Assembly (NCBI GenBank): GCA_032716605.1
Contig: CM064495.1
Span: forward strand, 48,009,413-48,073,412
Source of the DNA: Paralithodes platypus
Taxonomy: Eukaryota > Arthropoda > Malacostraca > Decapoda > Lithodidae
Direction: 5' to 3'
DNA: 64,000 bases
The notes beneath the pieces are model-generated. The model searched no databases. It was not told the DNA's origin and saw only the letters and a program-made list of their open reading frames with translations. Shown one piece after another: positions 33,634 through 45,302 of the stretch. Position numbers and translations under genes: made by a program. Position 1 is the first letter of the stretch. Each line of letters starts with the position of its first letter.

Positions 33634-33848
33634 TACAGTGGCGCTAATAAGTTATGTCTCAGTTTTCATTACGTTTGGCTCACTCTGTGCAATATTAATG
33701 TCTGTCAGGTGTTGAATAGGATGGGTAAGTGTTGGAACATGTTTGTATATCTCACTCCAAATGTATAAATCAACTTTAGATATTGCTGATACCAATTATT
33801 GATCAAAATATACTTGGTGCCGAGACATCACTTATTAGGCCGACTGTA
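33634..33848. mobile_element. Mariner-like MITE, type F, reversed
   Basis: TACAGTGGCGCTAATAAGTT at the left and ACTTATTAGGCCGACTGTA at the right. The interior runs opposite to 32459-32676. Confidence 0.78.
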
Positions 33849-34209
33849 CAAAGGCCAACTTTAGGTTTGGGTGCTTCATTAGCAACTTATAAGCATCTAA
33901 TAATTACCGTGTCTTAATTACTTTGGAATATACTGTATGTGTTATTAAAAATGCAATGTCAAATCTAATGTACTGCATGTTCTCTTTCTTTTATTGTAAG
34001 CGTAAAAAGCGACTATCATTACCCATTATATCAATATAGCGGATTCCTCCTTTTCTGAGCTTGACAAAGAGAGAGAGAGAGAGAGAACAAAGAACGAAAG
34101 AGAACTTGGAGAGAAGAGGGGAGGAATACTAATTAGAGGAGAGAGCGAGGGAGAGAGGAGAAACGAGAGAAAAAGATGAAGCCTGTGATCATGAGAGACG
34201 GAAGGTGTA

Positions 34210-34293
<84 letters not shown>

Positions 34294-34366
34294 CGGGGGG
34301 GATTTACGTAAGATAGCCAGAGGGAGGAATTCAACGTCATTACATGACATCTAATGATAATGTCGG
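33849..34366. other. AT-rich sequence with (GA)n tracts
   Basis: (GA)n at 34067-34086 and 34213-34291. No gene recognised. Confidence 0.6.
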
Positions 34367-34394
34367 ATAGATTGGGAGAGAGGTATCATGTCCA

Positions 34395-34495
34395 GGATTC
34401 GAACCCACTCACTCCAGGTATATGTGGGAGAGTTGGGCACCGTAACCACTCGGCCAAGAGCGGTTCATGACCGAATGGTTACGGTGTCCAACTCA
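34395..34495. mobile_element. Two tRNA-Leu-like SINE heads in inverted order
   Basis: On the minus strand 34463-34402 reads CTCTTGGCCGAGTGGTTACGG (in part) to GTGGGTTCGAATCCTGG, with boxes A and B. From 34466 on the plus strand, GACCGAATGGTTACGGTG restarts a second head that runs into LINE-like sequence. Degenerate arms argue against a working tRNA. Confidence 0.55.
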
Positions 34496-34680
34496 AAGAG
34501 TGACAGAGAGTCAAATTCAAGGGACGTTGGTGTCAAAATACCTGGCCACACGTAGTTTAATGCAGTCATTGGATGAAGGAGGGAGAGGGTTCCAGAGTCC
34601 ACTAGTTGAGTTATGAAGGAAAGAAGTATTGCAGCACTACCAAACCTCCCTATGACTTCTTTTTATTCCCTTGGATCTAG
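34496..34680 (-). mobile_element. Non-LTR retrotransposon 3' fragment
   Basis: AAGGGACGTTGGTGTCAAAAT, cited here in part as AAGGGACGTT, then ACCTGGCCACACG and GGGTTCCAGAGTCCAC. These match the C-terminal coding region of the LINE at 61.8-63.5 kb. Confidence 0.6.
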
Positions 34681-35189
34681 GTACCTATCACTTTCTCTTA
34701 TCGTGCGGCAATAAGGGGCATTGGATAATATACAGGATATCCCGCGAGTTTGGTTAGATGCTTCCAGGAATGTAAGATTGGCAGCGCCGTATGCTTAGAC
34801 GTGTGGGGTAGGTGTCATCCAGCCCATAATGAACGAAGATATTGGAACCGGTGTTAATTAATGTAAGATACTTTGAAATCTCCTAAAGTTTCAAAGGCTA
34901 ACAATTGATCTCGTCTAATTTCGTTCATTAAGGAGTAGTGTTTCACGGTGGGAAGGTTTAACAATACGGCTGTTGGTCATTCGGAGTAAAATATATTCTA
35001 CACGCATAGGCTTTTTCGGAACATTTCTTCTTGTATATACTGTATATATATGTAAATTGGAAGGGAGATGAAGTGGTGGAGCTGGAGGGGTGGAATAATG
35101 GAGGTGGAGGGAAAGTGTATTATTAAAGATGTACAGTCGTGGATACAAATATGGATACACCCATTTGAAGTTTTGAACCTTAAACCCAA
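34681..35189. other. No feature recognised
   Basis: Mostly unique sequence. The first part may continue the LINE fragment, but I cannot align it by eye. Confidence 0.45.
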
Positions 35190-35412
35190 GTTATGAAGCA
35201 TCTATTCAACTGCTGAGCTCTGGAACTCTCTCCCAGAATCAGTCTTTCCCTCTTCCTATGACTTAAATTGTTTCAAACTCCATGTGTCCAGGCATTTTAG
35301 CTCGAACGTCCCTTGATTTTGGCCCCGTCACTCTTTCAACTCTGGGGGAGGCACACGCTGCAGGCAGTTATGCCTTTTGTCTCCCTCATTCACATAGAAA
35401 ACAAAAATAAGC
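35190..35412 (+). mobile_element. 5'-truncated LINE 3' end
   Basis: Encodes the end of the LINE protein (ELWNSLPESVFPSSYDLNCF-like) and the 3' UTR (GGGGGAGGCACACGCTGC, TATGCCTTTTGTCTCCC) and ends in an A-rich tail. Matches 61786-61990 in reverse. Confidence 0.75.
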
Positions 35413-35464
35413 TTAGTACTGTGTGGCCTAATTTGGGCTCAATAGCGATTCAAATAATTGCATA

Positions 35465-35573
35465 TGTATTAGTACTAACGACTGTACTCACTACTGCAAT
35501 TATTAGTACTAACGACTGTACTCACTACTGCAATTATTAGTACTAACGACTGTACTCACTACTGCAATTATAA
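35465..35573. repeat. 34-bp minisatellite, 3 copies
   Basis: The unit begins TATTAGTACTAACGACTGTA. Nearly identical copies. Confidence 0.93.
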
Positions 35574-35624
35574 AGGACAATTCTGACATGTGCAAGTAAT
35601 AGTTTGAAGATCATGACGCAATTT

Positions 35625-35837
35625 GACAATAAATTCTGGTTATCATTAGACGATTTTATACAGTGTGTGAAGGATCTGTGTGAGTTATGAGGGTAAATAC
35701 TATCTCAAATAACCCTCTGACTTCTATATGCCCTTCCTAATCATATAATTCCCACAGGTCCTTCCTAAGCTGTATGAAATCGTCTAATGATAGCCAGGAT
35801 ATACTGTCCAAATGCGTCATAATCTTGAAGGGGTTAA
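35625..35837. mobile_element. Type D/C foldback
   Basis: ATCATTAGACGATTTTATAC and its mirror ATGAAATCGTCTAATGATAG. Ends ATCTTGAAGGGGTTAA. Confidence 0.65.
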
Positions 35838-35949
35838 GTATTAACCTGCTACTTGTGCAGCAGATTGTACGGTTGCAGACAATAATAACCATACAATTTT
35901 GAGGCTTCGAACTGCATTATGGACAAAGCATCTGAAAGAATTGACCCAT

Positions 35950-36000
35950 GATGGGAGCCTGTAGTCGAGTAGTATAGTGTCACGTCTGGGCTTAAATCAG
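35950..36000 (+). mobile_element. Possible tRNA-like SINE head
   Basis: CCTGTAGTCGAGTAGTATAG then GGGCTTAAATCAGGG. The weak box A/B layout makes this tentative. Confidence 0.25.
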
Positions 36001-36009
36001 GGTCATTGA

Positions 36010-36420
36010 TTATATCTACTATATAAATGGCACTTTCTGTGAGTCTGTCGTGACTCTGTCTGTCTGTCTGGCAGTTTGTTCACGAACTACTGCCTCAGTT
36101 TTCAAGATGGAGAGCCCATACTTGGCATGCATACTAAGTGGGTAACAGAATAGCCCCCCCCCCCCCCCTCCATCTCCCTCAGTTTTCAAAATGGAGAGCC
36201 CATACTTGGCATGCATACTAAAGGGCTGCCAGAATGGAGGGGGGGGGAGCACCCCCTACTCTCTCTGTTTTCAAGATGGAGAGCCCATACTTGGCATGCA
36301 TACTAAGGGGGTGCCAGAATATGTTTTAAGCGGGGAGATGGGGGGGCGGGGGATAGACAGCTTCGAGTTTCCAACTCCCTCAGTATTCAAGATGGAGAGG
36401 TATCTTGACTTACAGTGTGC
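36010..36420. repeat. Tandem repeat of about 70-85 bp, four units
   Basis: Each unit has TTTTCAAGATGGAGAGCCC, ACTTGGCATGCATACTAA and a poly-C or poly-G run of variable length. It follows CTGTCTGTCTGTCTGGCAGT. Confidence 0.85.
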
Positions 36421-36622
36421 TGGCTAAATAATCCAGAAGGGTTGATAGTCTCTGAAGTCCTATTTTAAGTAATTAACTAATAATACATTTATTCACGGGC
36501 ACGGTGAAAAGACTAAATGATAAAGGTTTTCATTGCTTGCAGAGAACAGAGGGAAAAGTCGAAATAACAAAGAGAAACTCGAGGAAATTATATAGACTCG
36601 AACATTGAGACAGAAGTATATA

Positions 36623-36623
<1 letters not shown>

Positions 36624-36690
<67 letters not shown>

Positions 36691-36692
36691 TA

Positions 36693-36724
<32 letters not shown>

Positions 36725-36837
36725 CCGAGCAGACGGATATAAGGAGAGAGAGGTGGGGGAGGGGGGAGCCTGTGAGACGCTACCCGGCCTCACCTTTAAG
36801 CTTGTTACAGAATCTCGCCTGTAATCCACCTTTCTCC

Positions 36838-36878
<41 letters not shown>
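36624..36878. repeat. (GA)n tracts and (CT)n tract
   Basis: (GA)n at 36624-36686 and 36700-36724. (CT)n at 36840-36878. Confidence 0.95.
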
Positions 36879-36882
<4 letters not shown>

Positions 36883-37197
36883 AAACTGAGTGCAGGTTTT
36901 TTAGATACTCCTTATTCCTTGTACTGAAATGTTGATCCACTTTGTTTTTTCTACTCTATTTTAGACCTTCTGTTTATATATTTGTATCAATCTATAGTTA
37001 TATAGTTAGTTTATTGATCAAAACATACAAATTACTATAATACATTAAGATTTTATACATCCTACCCTCTGCATATCCATCAATAGAAATATATAATCCT
37101 TCATTCTTCGAAATTTACCTCAGAATAAATAGTTCTAAATTACCATTTCCATTATGCATTGCTATATTAATACACAATATACAGCTCTTCATATTGA
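36879..37197. other. No feature recognised
   Basis: AT-rich unique sequence. Confidence 0.5.
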
Positions 37198-37650
<453 letters not shown>

Positions 37651-37749
37651 TCGTGGTGTGTTTTGTTGCGAGTCAGTATTATCTATAACTAAATAAAACA
37701 TATATATATATATATATACGCCATCAATCTAGAGCCCAAACTATATACC

Positions 37750-37888
37750 TGTCTTGATAGTGTAATGCATAGTACGCGGAATTTCGATGTGAGTACCCTG
37801 GGTTCGAGTCCTCTGAGTGCCACATGTATTTGTTGATTTAATTAATTAAATTTAGATGTGAAGTTGGTTGGTGTAAAAAAAAAACATA
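37750..37888 (+). mobile_element. tRNA-headed SINE, type S1
   Basis: TAGTGTAATGCATAG (box A region), GGGTTCGAGTCC (box B, about 37800-37811), then CCACATGTATTTGTTG and AAGTTGGTTGGTG with an A-rich tail. Confidence 0.8.
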
Positions 37889-37949
37889 ATAATTGACTAT
37901 GTTGTCCTTTCAATCTGCCCAATACCCAAAGCGCACAAATATTGAAACA

Positions 37950-38151
37950 CATTCACATAGTTAACCCTCTCACATATTTAACCCATTCACATAGTTAACC
38001 CATTCACATAGTTAACCCATTCACATAGTTAACCCATTCACATAGTTAACCCATTCACATAGTTAACCCATTCACATAGCTAACCCATTCACATAGTTAA
38101 CCCATTCACATAGTTAACCCATTCACATAGTTAACCCATTCACATAGTTAA
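37950..38151. repeat. 17-bp minisatellite made of a type C terminus
   Basis: About eleven units of CACATAGTTAACCCATT. The last unit's TTAACCCATTCA is the first twelve bases of the type C copy that follows. Confidence 0.93.
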
Positions 38152-38363
38152 CCCATTCAGTACCGGTGACGTCCTTTTCATTATACTGTGGCAACTATTA
38201 GACGATTTTATTCAGATTTGGAGGGACCTCTAGCAATAATAAGGCTTCAAACTAACTCAACCAACCCTTTGATACTACCACAGATCCTTCCTAAGCTGCA
38301 CAATATCGTCTAAGTATAGCTAGGATATAATCTAACACACGTCACTGGTACTCAAAGGGTTAA
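38148..38363. mobile_element. Type C TTAA foldback, complete
   Basis: Ends TTAACCCATTCAGTACCGG and CTGGTACTCAAAGGGTTAA. Arms with ATTAGACGATTTTATTCAG. Its left terminus is the repeated unit of the adjoining minisatellite. Confidence 0.83.
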
Positions 38364-38449
38364 CACAATGTATGCTCTGATAGCCAGTAATATGCTTGGT
38401 ATAGTCATTTTGCTTATAAATAAATAATACTTGATTGACTCCTTAACCC

Positions 38450-38760
38450 TATTAGGTGCAAGGCGGGCCAATTTGGAGCCCCCCCAGTTTACTCCAGTAG
38501 CTTGGAGATTGTAAGACGTTACATAGCATTAGCTTGGCGATTATATGATGCTTCAACCCAATAATGTGTCGATTTTTCCTGGGAGAGCGATAGCTACCCC
38601 GCAATTTGGGAGAAACCAGTCTTTGGCCGGGAAATTTTTCTACCGAAAAATGTACACATTTAGCTTGAAGGGGGTCTGGGGTTTTTTTTTTAGTTTGAAG
38701 GGGGTTTGGAGAGGCGTTTTTCCAAGTCTAGCGGGTAAACTAAAAACACATTTTTCGAAA
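38450..38760 (-). mobile_element. Type A element, strongly diverged
   Basis: CTTGGCGATTATATGATGC, GTGTCGATTTTTCCTGGG and TTTCTACCGAAAAATGTAC identify it. Both ends are lost. Confidence 0.65.
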
Positions 38761-39176
38761 ATGGCTAAAACAAATAAAAACCTCGATAATAATTAAACAA
38801 AATACCATAATAACACCCAAGACGTTGCACCAAATAGTGTTAATGGCTACGCTAATCTGTGATAGCACTACAATCATCAATAGCGGCTTGCATAATTGAC
38901 TACTTGCGAGTTTTTGGCTATAAGGAAGTTGGAGCCGTAAACCTCGCTATTAAACAGAAGTTAAATAAAAATGTAGGTTTATGCTGTTTTATTATCAAGT
39001 TGCTTGAATTGGGGTTTACGTCTTTATATAAGCACTACAACCGTGTTTCTGTCAGTAATAGTTGATAGTAAAAACACTAAATACACTGTATACATACAGT
39101 AAATACCCCCCTCAAAACGTCGAATGATCTACTATTGGGATATTACTATTGTGAAACACAAGATTGTTAGCATTGA
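38761..39176. other. No feature recognised
   Basis: AT-rich sequence. The 68-codon frame at 38859-39065 has no recognised domain. Confidence 0.5.
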
Positions 39177-39525
39177 TTAAGGGGACAGTGGTAATTTTTT
39201 GGGGTCTATATATTTATATATTCATATATTTGTAAGTTTCCTCGCTAGACCTCCATCAAGCTTAAATATAAACTCCCTATATCCCTTCAAGATAAATTTG
39301 TACATTTTTCGATAGAAAAAGTCCTGGCCACAGCCGTTTTTCTTAAAATTACAGGCTCGCTATTGGTCACCAGGAAAAAATAGACACCTAAATGGCAAGA
39401 AAGGTCTTAATATTGATATAGAAATGGGACGAAAGGTTTTTAAAATAGACAAACTAATGGGCTGAACGTCTTTACATTTGAAAACTAATGGGGTTAAACA
39501 TAAGGAAGAAGGGGGACAAGAACCT
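39177..39525 (+). mobile_element. Type A TTAA element, right end lost
   Basis: Starts TTAAGGGGACAGTGGTAA, the same subfamily as 19308. The hairpin is degraded (TGGCCACAGCCG). The right TTAA is not found. Confidence 0.78.
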
Positions 39526-39619
39526 AACCAAATTTACCAAATTGTTTACAAATTAGCCAATGTTGCCTTTCCACTAAAATAGCTTACAAAGGGATTATGA
39601 TTGAAATGAATCGAAGGTT

Positions 39620-40004
39620 TTAAGGGGGCCCACCTCGGTTTTGTTTTCTCTCTCTCTCCCTCTCTCTTTGGCTTGTATCCATTCGGCCCCATTCAGCCTA
39701 CTGTTTTAAGACGTTTACCCCCATCCAGGTATCAATATTTTCCTGACGAGCGGTAGCGAGCCAACATATATATATATTTTGTTTTCCAGCAAGCTAAATT
39801 TGTACATTTTTCGATAAAAAAATTCTCCGGCGAAGCCGGATTTCTCCATACAATCATGGCTCGCTATCGCTCGCCAGGAAGAAATCGACATCTGGATGGG
39901 GATAAAAGTCTTAAAGCAGTTGGCTGAATGGAGCCGAATGGATACACGCCAAAGAAAAAGAGAAAAGGAGAGAAAGATAAAAAAAAACAGGTAACCCCCC
40001 ATAA
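39620..40004 (+). mobile_element. Type B TTAA foldback
   Basis: Starts TTAAGGGGGCCCACCTCGG. Core TCCGGCGAAGCCGGA. The right end CAGGTAACCCCCCATAA has a mutated TTAA. Confidence 0.83.
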
Positions 40005-40301
40005 ATTAATTAGGACATTAATTTGGGGCGACAAGGTTGTTAAAACATTAATTAATTGGTCTTTTATAGCGCATGTATTATGGAACCTCATCAACTAATG
40101 GAGATACATGAGCATACATACACAACTTCCCGCACACACGCTCACTCATGTACACGCTCAAACACACGTACACAAACTACCTATTTGGATCCGGGCATAG
40201 CTTCCCAATGGTCTGGGTTCGATACCAAGAGAGGTTTGTAGTATAATCTAAATGTGTTGAACATCTATATTGATATATATACAGGTGAATATATATTATA
40301 G

Positions 40302-40302
40302 A

Positions 40303-40357
<55 letters not shown>

Positions 40358-40366
40358 CCCCCCCCT
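40302..40366. repeat. (CT)n then poly-C
   Basis: CT run ending in about 11 C. Confidence 0.95.
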
Positions 40367-40692
40367 TTGGTGTCCTATTCTTCTATTATAAACTGTCCCT
40401 GTCTAGTAGTATTAAGGCCGGACCACCCTAGTAGGGACCACAAGGTCTGTGTGGTGTGAGTATCTGTGGAACTCTGTGTAACTCTCTCTCTCTCCGCTCC
40501 ATCTTCCACCCTCCATTTTTCCCTCCCTCCCCACTCCCCCCCCCTCCCCACCATTAATACCAGATGAGGGGCCCGAGGGAGAGCCAATACTAAGAGACCT
40601 TAAAAATACAGAGAAGGACGAATTGCAACCTCACTCCATTTTGGGGAGACTCCAGAAAATAGTAGAACAGTTTGTATATATTTGTTTATGTC

Positions 40693-40765
40693 GATGTGTA
40701 TGAGGGAGACAAAAGGTAAAGCTGCCCGTAACAAGTGTCTCCCCCAAATGTTGAAAAAGTGACAG
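40693..40765 (-). mobile_element. LINE 3' UTR fragment
   Basis: GAGGGAGACAAAAGGTAAAG and AAGTGTCTCCCCCAAATG match the 3' end of the LINE at 61786 onward. Confidence 0.65.
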
Positions 40766-41010
40766 ATAGAGAGAGAGAGAGGAGAGAAGAGAATAAGTGT
40801 GTATGTGTGTGTATATATGTATGTGAGTAGATATATGTGTATGTGTGTGTAGGATGTGTGTGTAGATGTAAGTGTTTGTATGAGTGAGTGACTAGGGGGG
40901 GGGGGGGTTGCTATTTAGATCCCCCTGGTGGCCAGTTTGCCCAGGTAGGTGACCTCTGTATTATTCACAGGTAGGGCCTGCCATTCGGGAGTCAATAGGC
41001 CCCCCAATCA

Positions 41011-41403
41011 TCAAGGGGGGGTCACCGTTTTTTTTTTTTTTTTTTTTTTTTTTTCTTTCTCTCCTTTTCTCTCTTTCCCTGGCTTGTATCCATTCGGCCC
41101 CATTCAGCCAACTGTTTTAAGACGCTTATCCCCATTAGGTGTCGATTTCTTCCTGGCAAGCGATAGCTAGCCAGCATTGTATGGAGAAATCCGGCTTCGC
41201 CGGAGAAATTTTTCTATCGAAAAATGTACAAATTTAGCTTGCTGTCAAAACAAAAACATAATAATGCTGGCTCGCTACCGCTCGCCAGGAAAATATTGAC
41301 ACCTGGATGGGGGTAAACGTCTTAAAACAGTAGGCTGAATGGGGCCGAATGGATACAAGCCAAAGAGAGAGAAAGAGAAACAAAGCGAGGTGGGCTCCCT
41401 TAA
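41011..41403 (-). mobile_element. Type B TTAA foldback
   Basis: Starts TCAAGGGGGGGTCACCG with a poly-T run. Core TCCGGC-TTC-GCCGGA. Ends GCGAGGTGGGCTCCCTTAA. Confidence 0.84.
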
Positions 41404-41468
41404 GGCCTTGCCGCAAATTGTTTACTTCTCTTCTCATTTAGACAACTATATCTCTCTCAACGTTTCTT

Positions 41469-41687
41469 TATTCACCCTTTTTGTACCAGCGACGTCTAAA
41501 TTATTTGACTTTAGCTACATTTAGACGAATTTAATGAAGCTTAGGAAGGATATATGGCAGGTAAAAGGATTGATTCAGATAGTCTGTAGCTTATTAATGG
41601 GCAAACGTCCTTCCTAAGCTGAATAAAATCGTCTAATAGTTGCCAGCATCCGATGACAAGGACGTCACCGGTACTGAAAGGGCTATT
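41469..41687. mobile_element. Type C foldback
   Basis: TTTTTGTACCAGCGACGTC and ACGTCACCGGTACTGAAAGG, arms with TTTAGACGAATTTAATG. Both terminal TTAA are mutated. Confidence 0.75.
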
Positions 41688-41972
41688 CATTCAAATTATC
41701 AATTATATTGACATTTTATAAGTCGGCTGATCCATTCATTTGTTCACTCTGTATTGCTACACCTTCACTCCAAGAGTCCATGGTGAGGAAATTAATCAAT
41801 ATAGGATAATAGGCCCATGATCAGATGACACAACAAAATCCTAGTATTAGCACAACAAAATCACACACTTCTGAATAGGCAGATTAAAAGTAAAAATATA
41901 CATGACAAATATAAAATAATCCCAATTATAATTACCTTAAAACAAAACATTATCTGTGCCCCCTTCATCACA

Positions 41973-42308
41973 TTAAGTGTTTTTTTTTAGTGTGTTTCCT
42001 AGACTTCCATCAAGCTTGAAATTACACCCCCTTGACCCCCTTTCAAGATAAATTTGTAAATTTTTCGGTAGAAAAATGTCCCGGCCGAAGGCCGATTCCT
42101 CTTAAATTGCAGGCTCGCTATCGCTCGCCAGGAAAAAATCGACACTTAAATGGGACGAAAGGTCTTAAAAGTGCCATAAATTGGGTGAAAGTTCTTAAAA
42201 TCGCCAAACTAAAGGGGCGAACGTCTTAAAATCTCAAAAGCAATGGGGCTAAACATGAGGGAGAAGGTGGTAAAGAAAAAAATCCCTTAAGTAGAAATCT
42301 CCCCTTAA
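41973..42308 (+). mobile_element. Type A TTAA element, complete
   Basis: Starts TTAAGTGTTTTTTTTTAG, ends GAAATCTCCCCTTAA. Hairpin CGGCC-GAA-GGCCG. Very close to 60192-60525. Confidence 0.84.
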
Positions 42309-42414
42309 CTACACTTGAGGCAAACAAGAAACACACGAGGAAGCAAAATCATATAATAGCTGAGGTGATTGTACCTAACAAGTCGAAACTCTTTGTACGT
42401 ATCAAGGAGATCAA

Positions 42415-42609
42415 ACTAAAGTCGAGAGGTTTATTTTTCCTGCAATTCTGAGCTTGCAGTTTCCGAAATATATTTGTTATAAGAATCTTGTCACCCACAG
42501 TATTCTACCTTCAGTCTAGTCGTCAAAAATCAGTGCAAAATAGCCTCTAAATATTGCTAGAATGTATTTGGGAATTAATATTGACTGGAAAAATGTATCT
42601 CCACCTTAA
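42415..42609. mobile_element. Type H element, diverged
   Basis: TATTCTACCTTCAGTCTAG and AGTGCAAAATAGCCTC match the interior of 47705-47921. The right end is CTCCACCTTAA. Confidence 0.5.
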
Positions 42610-42985
42610 CCGAACGCAGAATTTGACAACTTGTTAACTGTAATCCAAATCTGTATGCCCGAATCTAGAAAGGAAAAAAATCATGGTGACCAGAGAGACA
42701 ACGCCACTCAAAGCTCCACAATACAGACTATGACAACTATACAGTATATAGATTATGACACCTTGCATCACGACATATATTTACCAGAGTGCTGATGTTT
42801 AAATGTCTAGCAATGTTACTATATTAATATTTGTTCTGTTATTTTGTTATCTTGCTTGTATCTAAGAACGTATCATATACTTTCAAATAATTAACTTAAT
42901 AAACTATTAAAGATAAAGACAGCTTATACATTATGAAACTATTTCGCATAAGACCATTTTCTCACATTAGGAAGCAGATCTCACG
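42610..42985. other. No feature recognised
   Basis: AT-rich unique sequence. Confidence 0.5.
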
Positions 42986-43146
42986 TTATCCTACCACACC
43001 CACACCATCCACCAAAACTCACACGCTCCCTCACTATTCACCCATATCCACGCAATCCATTCACACCACACTTGCATTATCCACACTCACCTTCACCCAC
43101 ACTAAAAACATCCACTCACCAACACATCATCCAGCCACACCTCCAG
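42986..43146. repeat. C-rich CCACAC-type low-complexity tract
   Basis: Irregular CACC/ATCC motifs. The same tract resumes after the SINE at 43723. Confidence 0.8.
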
Positions 43147-43722
43147 GGGAGGTGTGGTGGAGTGGTCTTGCCACTGGCCTAGTAATCCAAAGGTCCCGGG
43201 TTCAAATCCCGATGTATCAATGGGAAGATATTATTGGGATTGAATTTGTGCCGTACCTAGTATCAGTGCATTACCACAAGCCCACCGAAACGTCAATAAA
43301 ATACCCTCATTCTTCCCTGATTAAATAGCACTGTATGAATATTCCCATATTCAAAATATGCTATAAGGGTGCAATGCCTGGTGAGTTATCTGCTCAACAG
43401 GTGGCGTTATGTGTGTGTAAGTGTGAGAGTCCGAGTGTAGGGGGAGAGACATTGAAGCACGGGAACGAGGTGGCTTCAGAGATGGGGTCGTTTCGGGCCA
43501 TGAGTGAGCACCGTGCCTCATGTGAAGGCAAGATGGCAGGTGCTCGTTGTACTCTACGTGCTTCACATGTCTCACTCCCTAGACTGGAACAAGACCTCAC
43601 GGGCTTCACTGTTCATTGTAAAGCGGTGAATGTTAAGGCTCTCAGCCTATGCCCGAGAGGAAGTAAGTTGGAATATAGAAAAAAACAAAAACAAAAAAAA
43701 ACAAAAAACAAAATCAATAACC
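43147..43722 (+). mobile_element. Long tRNA-headed SINE, type S2
   Basis: GGAGGTGTGGTGGAGTGGTC (box A region), then GGTCCCGGGTTCAAATCCC with box B at 43199-43209. A body of about 470 bp follows, then an A-rich tail at 43679-43720. It interrupts a C-rich tract that continues on both sides. A 307-codon frame across its body and the C-rich tract is not protein-like. Confidence 0.7.
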
Positions 43723-44200
43723 TCATCCACAACAGCCCCATACCATCCTCCACACCCGTGTCATCAACACAACCCGCACAAAGGCCACCCCATCACATCT
43801 ACATGCATTCCACCCTTGCACACTCACAGTCCATATCATCCCGCATATCCACACCATTCCCACATACCCACCCACATCTACACACTTCACAAAAGCCACC
43901 TCATTACATCCACACAATCCTTGCACATCCAAAAGCCCACACTCAAACCATCCCACTTACCCTCGCCATCCACACACACCCGCACCATCCAATTATACCT
44001 GCATACTCACACAAAAGCCACCCCACCACCCTCACACCTTTGCATATCAACAGCCCACACCCAAACCACATCCACACCATTCACCAACATCAAACCTTCC
44101 CACATCATCCACACCATCAACCCACATACAAACCATCCGCCCACACCCATACCATTCACCCACATTACCCCACATTGACATTTATAGTTGCCCACTCCAG
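43723..44200. repeat. C-rich CCACAC-type low-complexity tract
   Basis: Continuation of the tract at 42986-43146, strongly depleted of G on the plus strand. Confidence 0.8.
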
Positions 44201-44334
44201 TTCATTCCGCCTCCGCTACACTCGTCTCTTGTTGACTTATAATTCCACGGTCAATTAAAAACACTAAATTGATGCGAGCGAGTCAAAACTGCAATGGTGC
44301 GACTCACCCCTAATGCTGTGTTGACTTGTGATAT

Positions 44335-44665
44335 TGCAGGGCTGGGGGGTGTGGGGAAACATAAAAGGTGGAGTTAGGAATGTGGGGTGTGGGTGGGGGA
44401 AATAGAAAAGGTGGGGTTAGGAGTGTGGGGTGTGGGTGGGGCGAAATAGAAAAGGTGGGGTGGACAGTGTGGGATGTGGGTAGGGGGAAATAGAAAAGGT
44501 GGGGTGGGGTGGAGAGTGTGGGGTGTGGGGAAATAGAAAAGGTGGGGTGGAAAGTGTGGGATGCGGGTAGGGGGAAATAGAAAAGGTGGGGTGGGGTGGA
44601 GAGTGTGGGGAAATAATTATAGGTGGGGTGGGGAATCTGGAGTGTGGTGTGGGGGTAGGGGAAAT
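44335..44665. repeat. G-rich minisatellite of about 50-bp units
   Basis: Repeated GGGGAAATAGAAAAGGTGGGG with GAGTGTGGGGTGTGGG, in 6-7 irregular units. Confidence 0.85.
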
Positions 44666-44916
44666 ATAAATTGTGAGTAGGTTATATGCAGATGGGGAGG
44701 AGAGTAATGAGAGAGGAAATGTGGAAGGTGGTGGGGATGGAGTGACGAGAAATGCAGGATGGGAATGAGGAGGAGAGTGGTGGAGACGAGGGAGTGGTGA
44801 AGAGGGATTGGGGAGGGAGTGGTGGAAATAAAACAAGAAGGGTAGTGATCAGTATGAGGTATGCAGACATTGTGGGAAAAGAAAAGTAAGGGGAGTGAGA
44901 ATGTGAAGCGAGAATA
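44666..44916. repeat. G/A-rich low-complexity sequence
   Basis: GGAGGAGAGTGG-type motifs, C-depleted. Confidence 0.7.
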
Positions 44917-45302
44917 TTAAGGGGGGTCACCGGCTTTTTTATTTTTATCTTTTTCTCCATTTCTCCCTTTCCCTGGCTTGTATCCATTCGGCCCCATTCA
45001 GCCAACTGCTTTAAGACGTTTAACCCCATCCAGGTGTCGATTTCTTCCTGGCGAGCGATAGCGAGCTAGCATTGTATGGAGAAATCCGGCTTCGCCGGAG
45101 AAATTTTTCTATCGAAAAATGTACAAATATAGCTAGCTGTCAAAACAAAAATATATATATGCTGGCTCGCTACCACTCGCCAGGAAAATATTGAAACCTG
45201 AATGGGGGTAAACGTCTTAAAACAGTAGACTGAATGGGGCCGAATGGATACAAGCCAAAGAGAGAGGGGGAGAAAGAAAAAAAGCGAGGTGGGCTCCCTT
45301 AA
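44917..45302 (-). mobile_element. Type B TTAA foldback, complete
   Basis: Ends TTAAGGGGGGTCACCGGC and GCGAGGTGGGCTCCCTTAA. Inserted inside the G/A-rich block, which continues on both sides. Confidence 0.86.

Noticed and set aside
40185..40235. SINE fragment with GGGTTCGATACC
   Set aside because: Only a box-B-like word is present, with no box A and no match to the other SINE bodies here.
43335..44258. 307-codon plus-strand frame
   Set aside because: It crosses the SINE body, the A-rich tail and a C-rich tract. His/Pro/Thr-rich composition follows the DNA.
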